Shown here piece by piece: positions 39,501 to 52,601 of a stretch of DNA of 64,000 bases (the first letter of the stretch is position 1; the number at the start of each line of letters is the position of its first letter). The translations under genes and the position numbers were made by a program. The DNA comes from Plecoglossus altivelis (taxonomy: Eukaryota; Chordata; Actinopteri; Osmeriformes; Plecoglossidae), in the NCBI GenBank assembly GCA_036571765.1, contig BROE01000020.1, positions 6,222,876 through 6,286,875 on the forward strand, read 5' to 3'. The notes below the pieces were generated by a model. It worked only from the letters and a program-made list of their open reading frames with translations, did no database searches and had not been told where the DNA came from.

Positions 39501-40304
39501 GGAGACAGTCAGACTCACATCAGTGAAGCGAGCTGGCTTCTTCCCTTCTCCATTAGGCAGAAACTCCTCACTCTCTGCTACGATTCCGTCTCCCTCGTCG
39601 AATCTAGAGGTGCCCGGGAAAAGCTGTTAGTGGATAACCGACACAACTCGGACAAAATCGAATGTGAACAGAGCAAGCATGCTTTCGAGAACGTTAATAG
39701 GGGAATAATATCAAACGGTCGGTAAAAGGTTGAAAGATTCGACGTCAGCTATAGGAACGTACCTGACATTTGTGGTACCATTTCTGTACGGGCACAAGAC
39801 AGGGTCCAGGTTGATGGCAGGCAGCACAAAAACAAGGCAAACATGCACTTAGAAACAACAGCTATCTCAGGTAATCAGCAAGGCCTAGCAAACACCATTC
39901 ACTGCTCCTCATACCTGGTAAACACTTAACACGCAGGGACAACTCAACACAGCACACTCGCAAAAGAGACCTACAGAGAGGAGCCCAGCTGTCTTGAATA
40001 GTGTATTGGTGTGTAAACGCTTGGCCTTTACATTATTGTGTCCACGCTGACCAATAGCAAGTGTTGGACTCATTCCTGTGGCCCAATCTCCTGGCGTTAC
40101 ACCGACTAGGCACCGCATGCTAGGTTAATGACCAGAGTCCAGGGTCAAATCCTCTGAGGTTCACTAACTTACACCAAGACCCCAAGAAAAAAGCACTCAC
40201 GAATCTTCCTCAAGCATGGTCTTCATCGGCACGCACATGTCGTCCCCCAGGTCATGACCTTTCCCATTGGGCAGGATGCTCATCTCTGATTGGGCGCACT
40301 CCAT
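30290..40304 (-). CDS. slc38a3: Sodium-coupled neutral amino acid transporter 3 (SNAT3, system N)
   Basis: This gene encodes a plasma-membrane transporter that moves glutamine, histidine and asparagine with Na+ in exchange for H+. The 16 coding exons on the minus strand are 40201-40304, 39763-39783, 39519-39603, 39260-39375, 37073-37146, 36868-36960, 36149-36230, 33645-33727, 33166-33224, 32632-32802, 32443-32522, 32229-32329, 31722-31846, 31249-31393, 30567-30670 and 30290-30394. Together they make 1548 bp, 515 residues plus stop (human 504). Phases match at every junction. Landmarks in order are FEGKTSFGMSVFNL, NAIMGSGILGLAYAMANTG (TM1), HLLLKSSGIVGIRAYEQLG, ITLQNIGAMSSYLYIVKSE, LNGNYLVVLVS, LGYTSGFSLSCMVFF, the extracellular loop (residues about 249-286), AYTIPILAFAFVCHPEVLPIYTEL, MQHVSNISILVMYTMYFLAALFGYLTFYG, LAVLTAVTLTVPIVLFPVRRAIQ, LVIFAPNILGIFGIIG and a C-terminus ending WTTGSSNAGGGH. 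System N identity rests on this match and on synteny with gnai2. About 11 membrane segments are expected from the family. Confidence 0.96.
31394..31650. repeat. 12-bp tandem repeat abutting the slc38a3 exon 14 acceptor
   Basis: Repeated gggaaggaggca / gggaaggagaca / gggaaggagtca units fill most of the intron directly upstream of exon 14. On the transcript they read as a pyrimidine tract of about 250 nt ending in ttccctcag at the acceptor. The 12-bp period keeps frames open on both strands, which explains the long spurious ORFs here. Confidence 0.95.
33288..33370. repeat. (GA)n/(TG)n mixed microsatellite
   Basis: agagagagat, gggtgtgag and tgtgtgtg units in the slc38a3 intron between exons 8 and 9. 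Confidence 0.9.
34010..34290. repeat. C-rich degenerate tandem repeat
   Basis: Loosely repeated cccaaataccctcaagt and ccatctcacccc-type words with few guanines, in the slc38a3 intron between exons 7 and 8. Unit length is irregular. Confidence 0.55.
35482..35556. other. Two adjacent perfect inverted repeats (hairpins)
   Basis: Hairpin 1 has 13-bp arms (gtatgtgatatat at 482-494 of this kilobase, and its exact complement at 501-513) around a 6-base loop. Hairpin 2 follows after one base, with 17-bp perfect arms (35515-35531 and 35540-35556; ttctttattcaacccca) around an 8-base loop. Both lie in the slc38a3 intron between exons 7 and 8. They could be remnants of small inverted-repeat transposons or a structured intronic RNA. 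Confidence 0.9.
35560..35765. repeat. Degenerate taggtcagggtagactagg repeat
   Basis: Overlapping imperfect copies of taggtcagggta and gactagggctggg-like words in the same slc38a3 intron, just after the hairpin pair. Confidence 0.75.
36470..36531. repeat. (GT)n microsatellite
   Basis: About 30 GT units with two TATG interruptions, in the slc38a3 intron between exons 6 and 7. Confidence 0.95.
39763..39783 (-). CDS. slc38a3: 21-bp in-frame microexon of slc38a3
   Basis: This is a candidate second coding exon. On the minus strand it is preceded by a pyrimidine-rich acceptor ending cccgtacag and followed by donor gtacgt. Its 21 bases keep phase 2 on both sides and would insert seven residues (NGTTNVR) between LEEDS and FDEGDG in the cytoplasmic N-terminus. 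Joining the flanking exons without it is also in frame, so it could be constitutive or alternative. Confidence 0.6.
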
Positions 40305-40384
40305 GGTCCACGCAGCAGTTGGCCCAGGATGGTTTATGGTCGTGTGTGTTCCAAGGGTGTGTTCCTCTCCCGACAGTTAGGTAC
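40305..40384 (-). other. slc38a3 5' UTR part of the first coding exon
   Basis: Upstream of the start codon a good acceptor (ctttctccag, exon edge at 40384) suggests that the start codon is in exon 2 and that a non-coding first exon lies further right, in the 40.4-52 kb stretch. I could not locate that exon. Confidence 0.5.
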
Positions 40385-43300
40385 CTGGAGAAAGAAGATA
40401 GTGGGACAATAAAAATAAACTTTTAGCTCCCATCACACGGATTGCGTTCGCTTATTGACAAACCGTAGATGTTCCAGAACCGCGGCAATAAGTTACGCAA
40501 ACACGTCGACAGCCACAGGGGGTCAAGGGTCAAGGTCGTTTACGAGCGCCACATCAGCGCTATTTACCAATGATGTTTCACATTGTGATGTCACATGCTC
40601 TGTTCTCATGGTCTTTGCTCAGGCCCCCGCACCGACACACGTCAGTCACACAACTCGCCTCGACGCGCTCGCACACAGCAACCAACACGTGATTGCGAAC
40701 CCCCACCCCCCCCCCCCCCACCCCCCATTCCGATCATGAGGCCCCTTCTGGATGGCGAGCGGTCACCGCTGAACGACACAGCGCCATGGACACGGATACA
40801 TCCCGTTTCTAATCAGCAGGGGTGAGCTCAGAGGCCCTGGCCGAGGTCCCCTGACAATGGGCTTGTTTTGTGGGCTGTTTCCGGGGAGAGTGTGGGTAAA
40901 CAGGAGCTCCTTTGTCTCCTAAGTGTACCCCCAAGCACATCGTCTGTTGCTGCCGCCCGCCTCCTGGTCCTGGAGAGGGAGCTTGATAGATCGTCCTTCC
41001 ACTGCCAGGGGTGACGCTGTAACGCGATTAGCATAAGAAAATGGGAGCTATCGTGATTGTTAACGACTTTCTCAGGTGTCTCGAGTAGGTCATCAACATA
41101 TCAATACCGCTCCTAGATGACCTAAACAGGTAGGGTCAAACCTAATTGCCGGTAAATGAGGGCTGTGGGGAAGATGACGAGTCAGCGAGTATCTTCAATG
41201 TTACAGATACTATCTGCATACTCTATTTCCCTATATTTGTCCTTGTTGCAAGATTGCAAGGCTGACTGGACCTCTCGCTTAGATGGCACGCTAAGCAGCT
41301 CTGTCTTAGGTTAGTACACATTAGATGAGCCAGCAGAGTGTATTTATACGTTTGTATATTTAGTCTTGGCGCTCTATCCGCGGCCTTGGGTGGAATCACA
41401 GGTCACGGGCCAACCACACTTCTGACAAGACAGTGTGGGATCACTTCAGGGTCAGTGATGTACGATGGAGGCCCATAAGGAAACAGACAGGCGAAGCGAC
41501 GGAGAGAGGGACAAATGACCGACAGTACTTCAGCTAGAGTGGCATCTACTTGAATCAAGGAACAGTGCAATTTCATTCATTCGTTTGGGAATGTTGTCGT
41601 TCCTTTAGTAACCAAGTTAAACAGACTTTCCGTCCCCCTCAGGCCAGAAATGATTGCTCGTCTCTTAAACACTAAGTCAATCTAAAGGATAATTATACGT
41701 AAGCCTAAATCTTTCCCTGAGGACATGGATATAATGCTGTTATAGAACCAAATGAATCATTTCAAATCTACACCCATGTCAAGGGGGTAAAACAAATGGA
41801 CAATTTCCTATGCATATTTATTGTGCATTTCCTGTCTCAAGATCTGGTCCTCTTGCTCCCATTCTGTCCTCTCGGAATACAGACGTAGCCGTCTGAGTCA
41901 GACCCAAAGCAAATATTTGCATATGTTTTCGGTTCATTTTCCGGGACGAACCTTGTATGGATTTTAACATGATCTTAGCAATAGAGTCAGCAGACGCACT
42001 GCGAAATGTGCTCTCGTGTGAACACACGCAATTTAGAGTTGGCAATCTGTAAGCCCGTTTTAACAGACGTGCGTCCCTTCATTATATGACTATTATATGA
42101 AAGCCTTTCTCTGATCCAGAGTAAGAATGTGTTATGTAGAGTTGTGAATAGTTCTTAAAAGTCTCGATAAGCCCTGCCATAACTGGAGCACAGGAGTTGG
42201 GTTCAATCTGTGCATACGTGAAAGGATAGAGTGTGTCATGTATTTATAGAGTTGGCTGTACAACCTGCCTATCTCTTTAACTTTCTGCTCCCAAGTACGC
42301 AGGTAATATCTGTCTATAACTGCTACTACTACCGCCACAGGACATTTGTATGTTTGTAAGTGTGTCTGTGTGCGTGTCGTTTGCAACTGTGGTCCCTTAG
42401 GAATGGGATATGTCTTTTCTGTCACTGTCATGCAGAGACGATGCCAGAAGCTTCTCAGAACCTGGCAGTGAGACCAATGCAGTTGGTCAACAGTTGACAA
42501 TTAGTCACCAACAACAGATTGTTGCTACACTGGTTGAGTCATAGAGGAGTGGTGGTCACTATAGGTGACCAGAGCTTATCCACAAGAGTAAACATAATTA
42601 ATCAGAATTGACGGAAGACAAGGACAACCTTAGAGCTGTGAGCAGGACCTGAGGCTAGACTAAGGCTGTAAGTTCAAGTTCATGATGAGTTTAATAGTTC
42701 AGTCAAATGAAAAGGCTCCACCAACCCCAGACATGTGCACCTTAGCCTTGTCCTCACTGTGGTGACAAACCAGTAATGTACTTTCCCTGTGGGCTACAGG
42801 ATAGGTTCAGGGTTAAGGAGTCTGGTGCAGTTCCCCCCCCTCCCCCTTCCATATCCGTCTCCTTCCATCCTGAAATACCACACCATATACTCTGCATCCG
42901 CCTCTGAAGGGGGGGGGGCGGTTTGGGGGGCTCATTCCAGACCCTGCCACTGTCTCTGGGTGTTTGGGGGGGGGGCTTGGAAGGCAGCTGGGTTGTATGA
43001 GGAGCTGCCTGTGTTGTGGTGTGTCAGAGGCAGCAGACACGAGGGGCATGGCCCAAGAGAGCCAGGCACTGCCAGCTCCTCACCGGTATCAGCCTGCTGC
43101 TGGAGGCAGAGGGGCACCCAATCCCTGGCCATGCCAGGACCACACCCATCCACCTTCTAGACATGTTGACAAACAAGCGGTATGAATGCACAAGGGGATT
43201 TTCTTGTGGCGGGACGATATCAAGGCCACTGAAGACAGTCCTGGCGTCCGGCTCCATGCAGCAGTTCTGTGCGGGTCCACAGGGGCAGCGGTGGACCAAT

Positions 43301-46300
43301 CGGCTGCGCATGTCATATTAATATAAAGTTGATTGTTTGAAGGACAAAGGTTCCCTCTCAATTACTGTGGAAAAGCAAATCTTTTACAGTCAGGTACCTG
43401 ACCAGACTACAGGCCTTTAGAGACGACAACAATACTACCGACTGCTCCTAGCACCTTCAGTGTGCTGTGTATGTACACTGAGTATGTTGTGTAAGATGAT
43501 GAAAAGAAGAACCAAGCAACGCAACACAAACAGCCAACCACTCATCCTCTCCTGTGTCAATGTAGATCTGACTAGACAAGCAGAAAGCAAAACCACCATT
43601 TTTCTATTCGCAAATACAAGCCAAACAAGAACACCCAGTACAGGCACACGTTTGTCACACCAATGTACTTTCACAGCCACACCCCCAAATCATGAAGTAC
43701 CGCAAACTCTTGTGTCCATTCTTACTGGCACCCCTGATCTGAGTGAAGAAGAAAAAACTGAGGAATAAACACCTTGATCTGCATGGAAGGCCTCGCTTAT
43801 ACCCCGATCAGTTGCATGTCAGCATGAAGGGAGACTAGCATCAAGTTAGAATGCCACACTGTTCGGACAGGGTGTCCTGTAAAGTCATTGTTGGCCACAG
43901 GGGGCAGCACTACGACGAGTGCTTGACTTGAGTTGAAACTTGAAAGGCAACATTCGGTCGGAGCCTAGGTCAGGTCGGCTGTGTGGCTGACATGTGGGTG
44001 TCTGCCAAGGTCTGAGTCACACAGCAGACTGGCCTGGAAGCCTACCAGATACACGCCCTGTATCTATGCCAATGTCATGGCAGAGGAGCGGAATCTACTG
44101 CCGCCCATTCTGCATTCTGAGATGCAATATCCTCGCACAGGGCAAAGCCTCCACTATTGTGTGTTTCTGTTGTTGTTGTCCTGGAGCTTAGGTGTTCATC
44201 ACTCATGAAAACTATGAGGTATCCCTCTTCCTCTGTAATAGATTGGTAGAGGGTTTTTTTTAACCATTCAACAGGTTAGCGTCTGTGACGATCAGAACGA
44301 TATAAAAACATCAACAAAGCCAGGTGACAGTCCTGTGACTTCAACATAAATACAGAATGTCACACGGCAAGGTCGGGTCCGACCTAACCAAGGGCCCACA
44401 GTAATGGTGATGGTAATAATAGCTCTTGCGTTTGACAGCTCCGCTGGGCCGGCTCACACAGAGCTATTCACAGGGCTCTTGAGGCTGATAGGCGAGCGCA
44501 GCTGGGCTCCTTCCCATCCAGTCAGGACAGGCCCATCACCCAGCTTTCCAATCCAATTCTCAGAAGCTCGCCGGCTGGTCAACGGTGCAGCAGCAGACCC
44601 CCATGTCCTAGCTGGGGTCAATAACCCTGTTTATCTGCCTGTTCTCTGCCCTTGTGAACCCTGCCCGTCCACCGGCCCCTCTCCTCCGCCTCAGGTACTA
44701 TGAGTGTTTAGATAGGGGCCAAAGTCAAAAACGTAGCCTACCTCTTGCACCTCACATCATGGGGCATTCTGCCAGAAGTCCTAAAGACCAGTGCAAATAC
44801 ATCTCCTATCAAACAGGCACACTAAAACAATGCATACATGACATATGAGGCTACAGGAGCAGAAAAGGGGGCAATGGAATAGCTAATTAGGTTGTTGTTT
44901 TTTAATCGTATTAATTACAGTCATTTAAGCTAAGAGGTCCTGCCCTCCCCAGCACGGATTCGGATGGGTAGCGTCCTGGTGCACGTTCGTCCGAGAGTTC
45001 CTCGAGTTCTCATAGAGGCTCAGCTGCTGGACAGATGAGCAAGACATGGCACAGATGGTGCGGGGCTAATGTGAGACGATGAACAGGTGATTTGGTGACC
45101 ATTATACCGGGTCGACTAAGAGTTTTGACTTCACAATCTTCACGGTCACCATCGCTACAAATTCAGGGCTGATATTGATATTGATGTGGAAAATGTAGAA
45201 CTAATTTTTACTAATCGCATGACGACGTGCATAACAAACTGAAAACAAATTGATCAATACTTACTTTACCACGTTACCAAAACACACATTTCTGCGACAC
45301 CGGTCAAGTGCGCATGCCATGTTATTATGTTTCCAAATTGTTGACAAACTGACGTTAAGTTGCATGGGTGACGGGGATTTTATTTCGAAATTTTCCAGAT
45401 TGTGATAGAATTATTTAGAATTATTTACATTATTTGTTTTCTGTCATATTTATGGTGGTTCTCTTGGATAAGGTAGACGTCTCCTGTTTGCCCGCCCCTT
45501 GTTCATCTTTACATTCCACATGGCTGTAGCTCACATTACAAAAAGCTGAAAGGCAAAAAGCTAAGAGTTCTTCCTCTTTGACTGCACGAATAAAAATAGG
45601 CTACTATACCATTTGCGCACGCTTTTGAAAAAGTGATCAACTCAAAAACAAGGTGGGATTGTATTCGATCAAAATAGGCTACTGATCTCTATAAATTGGC
45701 AAGTGTATCTTACCAAAATCACGTTAGAATATCCACGCTATATATTTAAGGTATCGTCATCTGGTTGTAACAACAACTTAATCAACGACATTGTTGAATT
45801 CAAAGCCAACAAAAGTGTTCAATCAAACGATAATTTGACATGTGGAATAGACACTAAGAGTAACACATGTCACAAACAATGAAACAATCTGTCGATTGAC
45901 TCCTTAAGGCACATGGTGACATTTGCGCTTGTAACTCATGGAAGAAGGAAACAATTTCTTCGATTAAAATATATACTAAAGATATACAAAGAATGTACCC
46001 AATACTTCTTATTAAAACCATTATTCATTCATGTTACAATACATGTGCATACACTTAAGTGTTTCCCATTTAGGTTACATCGATTTGTGGTGGGGACGTA
46101 ATATTTATCGAGTTTATTCACCTCGTCTATTCTAACACATGAAAATGAAAAACGAAAATACGTCTAAACTTGGTAAGCACACGTTCTTTCTATCTCCTAC
46201 TGATAAGAAAATGTCCATTGTTGACTAAAGAACACAATCTTACCAATAGTGGAGTCTTGACGTTCTTGTTTGAGATCAATTCCGTTGGTCAGTTAGATTA

Positions 46301-49300
46301 TTTTAGTATTTTCCAATAATACCCCCTCAAATACGAAGTTACTCTCTTTATCTTCTGTTTAGCGGGTAGTTTATCTTAAACTACAGCTTTTGGCTAATGC
46401 GCGCTCCCTATTTCCCTCTCGTATAAATTTTGTCGAATGAGAAATGGATGGCATTTGTAAACGGGCTCTAGTGAGCTATGGGGGTCGTAATGGTTCCGCC
46501 TCCTTCCAGCTTACTGTCCTATTCGTTAAGGCTACTTTCTTTGCGCGTGGCGGAAAAAGAGTATTAGGCAACAGGCAGGCAGTTCTCTCTACCGAAGTCA
46601 ATGTTCCTCTCCGTATAATGTAGGTTATTTCTCTAACACTGGGCAAATGTTCTTGAGTAGTAGTTGGATTACACAAAAACGGAGAACTATCCACGTTCCA
46701 TAAATGGAGGTTTAACGGCTCCTAAAACCACACTTGCATTTAGGAACTACCAACATTTGTTTAGTCTTCCACCATTTATGTATAAGGTAAATGTTCATAC
46801 TTAAACTCTTCAGCCCCTCAACACATTTAACAGTGGCTAGCCTACTAGTCGCCTGGACATTTAACATCCAGGCTTTTGTCAGGAGCATGTTGTGCCTGGG
46901 CATTGTGTATTGCTGTAGCTGCCACGGAGCGCTCTGCTGAAACAATAGTTTGTCTGGAGCTCTTTCCCCTCTATATGACGGTGGGGAGGTCAGTATTGGA
47001 ACTGACAGATCCATGGGCTTGGTGCACCCCCTTCCTTCCCTAATTGGTTTAATTGAATGGTTCCTCAGCAGGCTGGGGTGAAGGTGGCACTTCACTGGCT
47101 CACTGCTCACGCTCGCCCCTTTTGGTTTCAGCCTTCGTTCGTATGAGTTTGGAGATTTTCGCCGGGTTTGCGTATATGCATGACCGTGTGTGTGTGTGTG
47201 TGTGTGTGTCGTGTATTACCAGCAGGTCCTCTATGCGATCAAAGAAGAGCAGAGAGAGTTCCTGAGAGCTCCAAGGCAACAAGCCGGGGAAAGAACAACC
47301 TGTATAGCAACACCATCCACTTCACATAAACTCCACGCATCATTTGTCATGGAAGGTTTGCCTTGCTGTTGTCTTGGTGCCTGACTGGCTCTTGGAGGTA
47401 CAATAGGAAAGATGGATGTGTCTTTCCTTTTTCTTGATCTGGTCACCGAAGAGAGGCTGCTGCTGGAAGGCTTCTCATGGTGTGAAGACGCCCTCCAGCC
47501 TAGGCGAGACCAGAACTGATTTAGTGGCTGGCCTTATTATGTGCACTGTGCCAGTCCTTAACAAATACAGTGCGGAGAGATTCTCAGGCTGTTGCAGAGG
47601 TATATGGTACTGACCTTTCTGTGATCGACATCAAGAGCTATCCAAGATCGGTTACCCTGTTGTGACACCATCAGGACTTTGGAGAAGAAAACAATAACCT
47701 TCTAATACACCGAGACCGGCCAATGTCCACTGCCCACAGCCTTTTTTGTTGTGACATAATTAGAACATACGTTCTCGTATATTTGCACTATAACGTCTGC
47801 ATTGATATGAATCAACGGGTTCAAGACAATAGGCAGAGGAAGATTACGTAACGAGATGGTTACGAGCGTCCAACTGACTTATGTGCCATGAGGAGGACGA
47901 GCATGTGCACGTTGTTTACTTAAAAAGGCCACTTACTCATACGTCACTCTTCACTGTACAACAGTTCTTTCATGTTATCTCCTGAGTCACCGTGTTTACT
48001 CACCACACACTGTTTGCTGTTCCAGGAGTCCTTAAAGATACGTTCAGTAGATAGATGCACTATCCAGGTTAAGCACACAAGTTTGACCATCAACCCAACA
48101 ATATCCACTACCCTCCACCACCACATTTCAACATGCAGTAGTTGAGAGAAACGTCAGAAGTCATTGAGACATCGTTACACTACCGTCCTGGGTGACTCAA
48201 CAGGTCAACGTTAGACAAAGAGGATAACCAGATCCAAGTGGGTTAATGGGGTCTAACAGTCTCAGACCAGATAACATCTCATGCAAGTGTATCTGTAAAC
48301 TACTTCCACTTTAGCAGCGACCAGAAGATTTGTGGCTTGTGACACACACACTAACGGGTAATGACAGTCTGATCCATTGCCAGATTGTACTTTTGAAACG
48401 TACTGTTTCTTATTTACTATTCATACTCCTATTATTCATTACTTAATCAACAAGTAGACGTCTTCAATTTCTGATGTGAATCAACAATTAAGGATTTGTG
48501 TGTATTTCCTAACTTCAACCTCTTTAGAAAATATTTCTGATCGACACCAACACGGGATCGTCGTAGCTGCTTTTGAACAGACGTATTGGTCAATTAACTA
48601 AATTTCAGTGTGTCCATCCTACCCAATGCATGTCTAAGACATGTATTCATGCAAGTAATTATTTGTGATTTGACATTTCAAGATATAAACTTTAATTGAA
48701 GTAATATGCCGGCACAAAATGACTTATTTACAGCTTTAGTCTGACCTCCGTGATACTCAGAAAACCCCAAAAAAAGGATCTTGGGAAAATTAATTTCTCC
48801 TCACCCAGAGTTCATGCTGTAAGGTGTATTTAGTGAAAGGGTTGCCTTGAAAACATTTCAAAGAACAGAGGGATAAAGAATGTCTAAACGGATTGAAATG
48901 TCTCAGAGTGGGAACAAGTCTATAATTAATACCCCCTCCCTGAGTCTCTGTTGGCCCAATCGCAACAGGAGAGACACATCAAAGCCCTGAAGTGCCAGCG
49001 GGGGGAGGAACCATCACACAGAGAGGGGAATGTGTTTGTCTTCAACGATGCCAGGCCCAGACGCCAGTCCTACCACACAGTCTACCATGACATGCCAGAC
49101 GCCAGTCCTACCACATAGTCTACCATGACATGACAGACGCCAGTCCTACCACACAGTCTACCATGACATGCCAGACGCCAGTCCTACCACACAGTTTACC
49201 ATGACATGACAGACACCAGTCCTACCACATAGTCTACCATGACATGCCAGACGCCAGTCCTACCACACAGTCTACCATGACATGCCAGACGCCAGTCCTA

Positions 49301-52209
49301 CCACACAGTCTACCATGACATGCCAGACGCCAGTCCTACCACACAGTCTATCACTAGCTGCCAGACACCAGTCCTACCACACAGTCTATCACTAGCTGCC
49401 AGACACCAGTCCTACCACACAGTCTATCACTAGCTGCCAAACACCAGTCCTACCACACAGTCTACCGTGAGATACTGGTCCAGGCACCGGTTCTACCATC
49501 CTGCCTGCTGGTGGAAACTGGGTGAAACAGGTCTTATGAGATTGCAACGCCTCAGTGAATACAGTGTACATCTGTCATGCGAATTTAAAGAGCACAATAG
49601 ATAGTTTCATGAGGTGGGCTTATATGAATAAATCAATAATAACAACTTGGCAGTCAAACCCCAAACATGAGATGATGTACAGTTTGAGATGACAGAAGCC
49701 CAATGACAAATACAAGCATGGCTCTTACTTGAGGACAGCACCTCAACAACCCAGGACCAGAACCATGCACTCTTGAGTTGTAGAGTTCACAGATGGTTTT
49801 GGGTTCACAGGTGGGCCCGGGAAGACATCTTCCAACAGTACTGAGTAGCCGAGAACAGCAAACCAGAGGAAACCAGAGCTTTCTGAGAGCCATGGGAGGT
49901 GCATTGTGGGATATTGGGAGACCTGTAACCAAACTCTGGCTTACCCGAGCTCTGGATCTCTGGGTAAACAGACGCTCCCTGCTTGGTCCAGTGGTATTCT
50001 GGTCCCCTGTGTGAAGCAAACCCACGAACAGAGAAGCTCTTTGTCCAAGGCGCTCCAGGACGCTCCGACCTCCCGCTTCCCTCGTCAGGACCTGGTGTCC
50101 CCCCACGCCCAGGACCTAACCTGCTTCAGACCTGGAGCAGAACCTGACCTGAGGCCCAGGCTTTTTCAATTTCACACAGTTTGTTTGGATAAATGAGGCA
50201 TTGGCTAATATCTTTATAGTAGAAAAAGTTGAGAAGGCAGAGCGGAAAAAGAATCCCCGCATGGGACGTTCAGAGGTGGATGTCTGATTCCTGTAGTACT
50301 CCCAGGAACTGAAAATATAAGGGGAGCAGGGGAGCAATGATAATAGAACACTGATTACACAGAGATGCGTCTCACCACATGAGTCAGATCAGTTCCACTT
50401 ATGTCATGTACAGTAGGTATGGTTCTCGCGTTATAGCTTTGGAACGTGTGTACCTGTGTTCTAGAAGGAGGACCTCAGTCGCTGATCTGCCCCATCATCT
50501 GAAGTAGCCCACCTGTGAGAAAAGGATTTCTCCTCCGACTTAGAAATTCAATGGAAAACTTATCTCCTTATATCTCCCCGCACATACCGACATGCATGAC
50601 AACCGACCTCAATCCCACTAATCCATCAGAACAAAAGGGAAATGACAACAATACAAACAGGACTTTTCCAAACATCCAACTCATAAGTAAGCTTCCCAAA
50701 TCTGGACTTAGGGTCATGTTTTAGGAGCTATATATAGGTTCATTTACAGAAACCTTTGCCAGGTGTAATCAGCTTTCATTTTGAACAGCACATCCATTCA
50801 ACTATTACACACACCTGGGCACATTTGTGGCAACTTGTTGGAAAATAATCTATAACTGTGTCCATCTGAATATAGTTTTCGCCAGAACAGCGATCGCCAT
50901 TCTGAGTACCAATAGTGTTGGTATTGTCTTCAACTTCCCAGAGGGTCTCTAATGACTGTTTCTGGAAATTAACCCAATATCTATTCATCTGATTTCAAAC
51001 AAGGAAGATAACAAGGAAAGTAACATTGTGCACTACATAAATATTTGTGAAGGGGGAAGTAAACAAATAGTCCCTCAAACAAACAAGATGGTTGTAGATC
51101 GTTGAAGAAGTGTTTGTCTGGACATCATTTTGTTGTCGTCAGTATTCTTATAAGGAGCGCACCTGGGAGTCTTCCATGGGAACCATCAGAGAGCATTCAT
51201 AACTGCTGCATCTCAGCGCTTAAACAGAGCTGAGATAATAACAGTACTGCAGCAACGCATCAATTTTGGGGGGGGCCTGATCCTCACAGTCAAACATGCT
51301 ATTCAGTAAACAGACATGAGAGCTGGTCAGTTCTTCTTTTCACACTGACAGACAAACCAAAACAGAACGGTCTCCTCTTACGCAAGGGAAGACAAAGGAA
51401 TCGAGCGCCGAGTTTCAACCCCCGGCCACGCTCACTCCTCTGGATCAGCGCTCCTGGTCGGTTGCCATGGCAACAGGTGCCTTATAGAATGTAGCCATCC
51501 AGCCTCGGTCTGGCCCTTCATTCCCAAACTGTACATGCTGTTCTTCTCACTCCACTGCTGTGGTGATTTATTCTATTAACACTCACCGGGTCACAAGTCC
51601 GGTAGGTCCTGTCCATGGATTGTGTCTCTGTAACCAACATCTTCTTTCTGAACAACAGCGGGGCAAGCTTGGCAGTCACGAATGTACGTGGAACAATGTT
51701 GCTAAACACCCAGGTCACACGTGGACAGGGAGTCCTAAACTTTGCTTGGGGACAACGTGAAACACAAACTTTCACATCGGAGCTAACGGGAAAAGCTCCA
51801 AAAACCCATCAAAGGAAGCTTGGGTTTTTCCAAACAGCGTGTCTCTGATGGCATTCACTAGAGGTCAGCTCAGGCATGTACGAGATAGCAAACACAACGA
51901 CTCAGGGCAAAAGTCTTTTGGAAAGTCCACTCTGACCACCAACAAGTCGTTGGTTGTTTGTGCCATGGACACAATGGTAGACAGCAAGATGAAAATTAAC
52001 CTTGAAAAATAAACCTACATGTGGATATGAGACTAGAGGTGGTGGAATCAGACCAAAACATAAATATACATCAGCTCTTAACAGAGGAACTGTTTTTGAA
52101 TCGTTAAGGAAATCTCCAAAACTGCCACCTTATCGGAACGCCATGGAATGTTTTGAGTGTGGCCAGGCACTTTATCTCTGATTCGAAAGAAGACACAATA
52201 AAACATGAT
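40385..52209. other. Upstream of slc38a3: no supportable gene
   Basis: About 11.8 kb without a recognisable coding exon on either strand. It contains poly-C runs near 40700-40730, G-rich runs near 42910-42975, an AT-rich belt at 45.2-46.4 kb, a short (TG)n at 47186-47209 and a 38-bp minisatellite at 49.06-49.47 kb. The slc38a3 first exon and promoter are probably somewhere here. In human the corresponding interval between RBM5 and SLC38A3 carries SEMA3F and GNAT1; neither was seen. Confidence 0.6.
49056..49470. repeat. 38-bp minisatellite, about 11 copies
   Basis: Units of gccagacgccagtcctacca followed by cacagtctaccatgacat repeat every 38 bases. The last few copies switch to a ctatcactagct ending, showing two subfamilies within the array. 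Confidence 0.95.
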
Positions 52210-52215
52210 TTTATT
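52210..52215 (-). terminator. Poly(A) signal of the rolling stone-like gene
   Basis: AATAAA on the minus strand (tttatt on the plus strand), about 390 bases after the stop codon. A second AATAAA lies at 52347-52352. Which one is used is unknown. Confidence 0.5.
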
Positions 52216-52601
52216 ATTTTGTATTATTGTTTGCCCCTGAAAGTTTCAATGCAAACAGTGCAAAAGGTTTTCCTAAAAATGGTTTTCAATAACTGAATCA
52301 ACTGAAATACAAAGCTGTACAGCGTTTAAAATGATCAATCTGACAGTTTATTTGAAGAATGGAAATATCTATTATGTCTATTCCTTTGTAACTCATTACT
52401 GAAGACCGTAATCTGCATAGACGTTCCCCGATGAGTATATGTACATTTCATAAAACATGAAGAATTGCTAGTGCCACCCAGTGGTAACACTAGAAACGTG
52501 GGCATGGGAATAATTCTGGAAGACGTTGCTACTGTAAGAGGAGAAGTGAGGTTCAGGAGCCAGGGGCCACAGTAATCAAGAGGCAGGAGTCTCTAGGTCT
52601 T

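Noticed and set aside
40073..40165. tRNA-derived SINE-like stretch in the first coding intron of slc38a3
   Set aside because: ggcaccgcatgctaggttaatgacc and gggtcaaatcc resemble a pol III B box and dispersed fish repeats, but I could not define ends, tail or target duplication.
49654..50106. 150-residue minus-strand open frame between the 38-bp minisatellite and the rolling stone-like gene
   Set aside because: No recognisable motif, no good splice or start context, and antisense frames are also open; likely chance.
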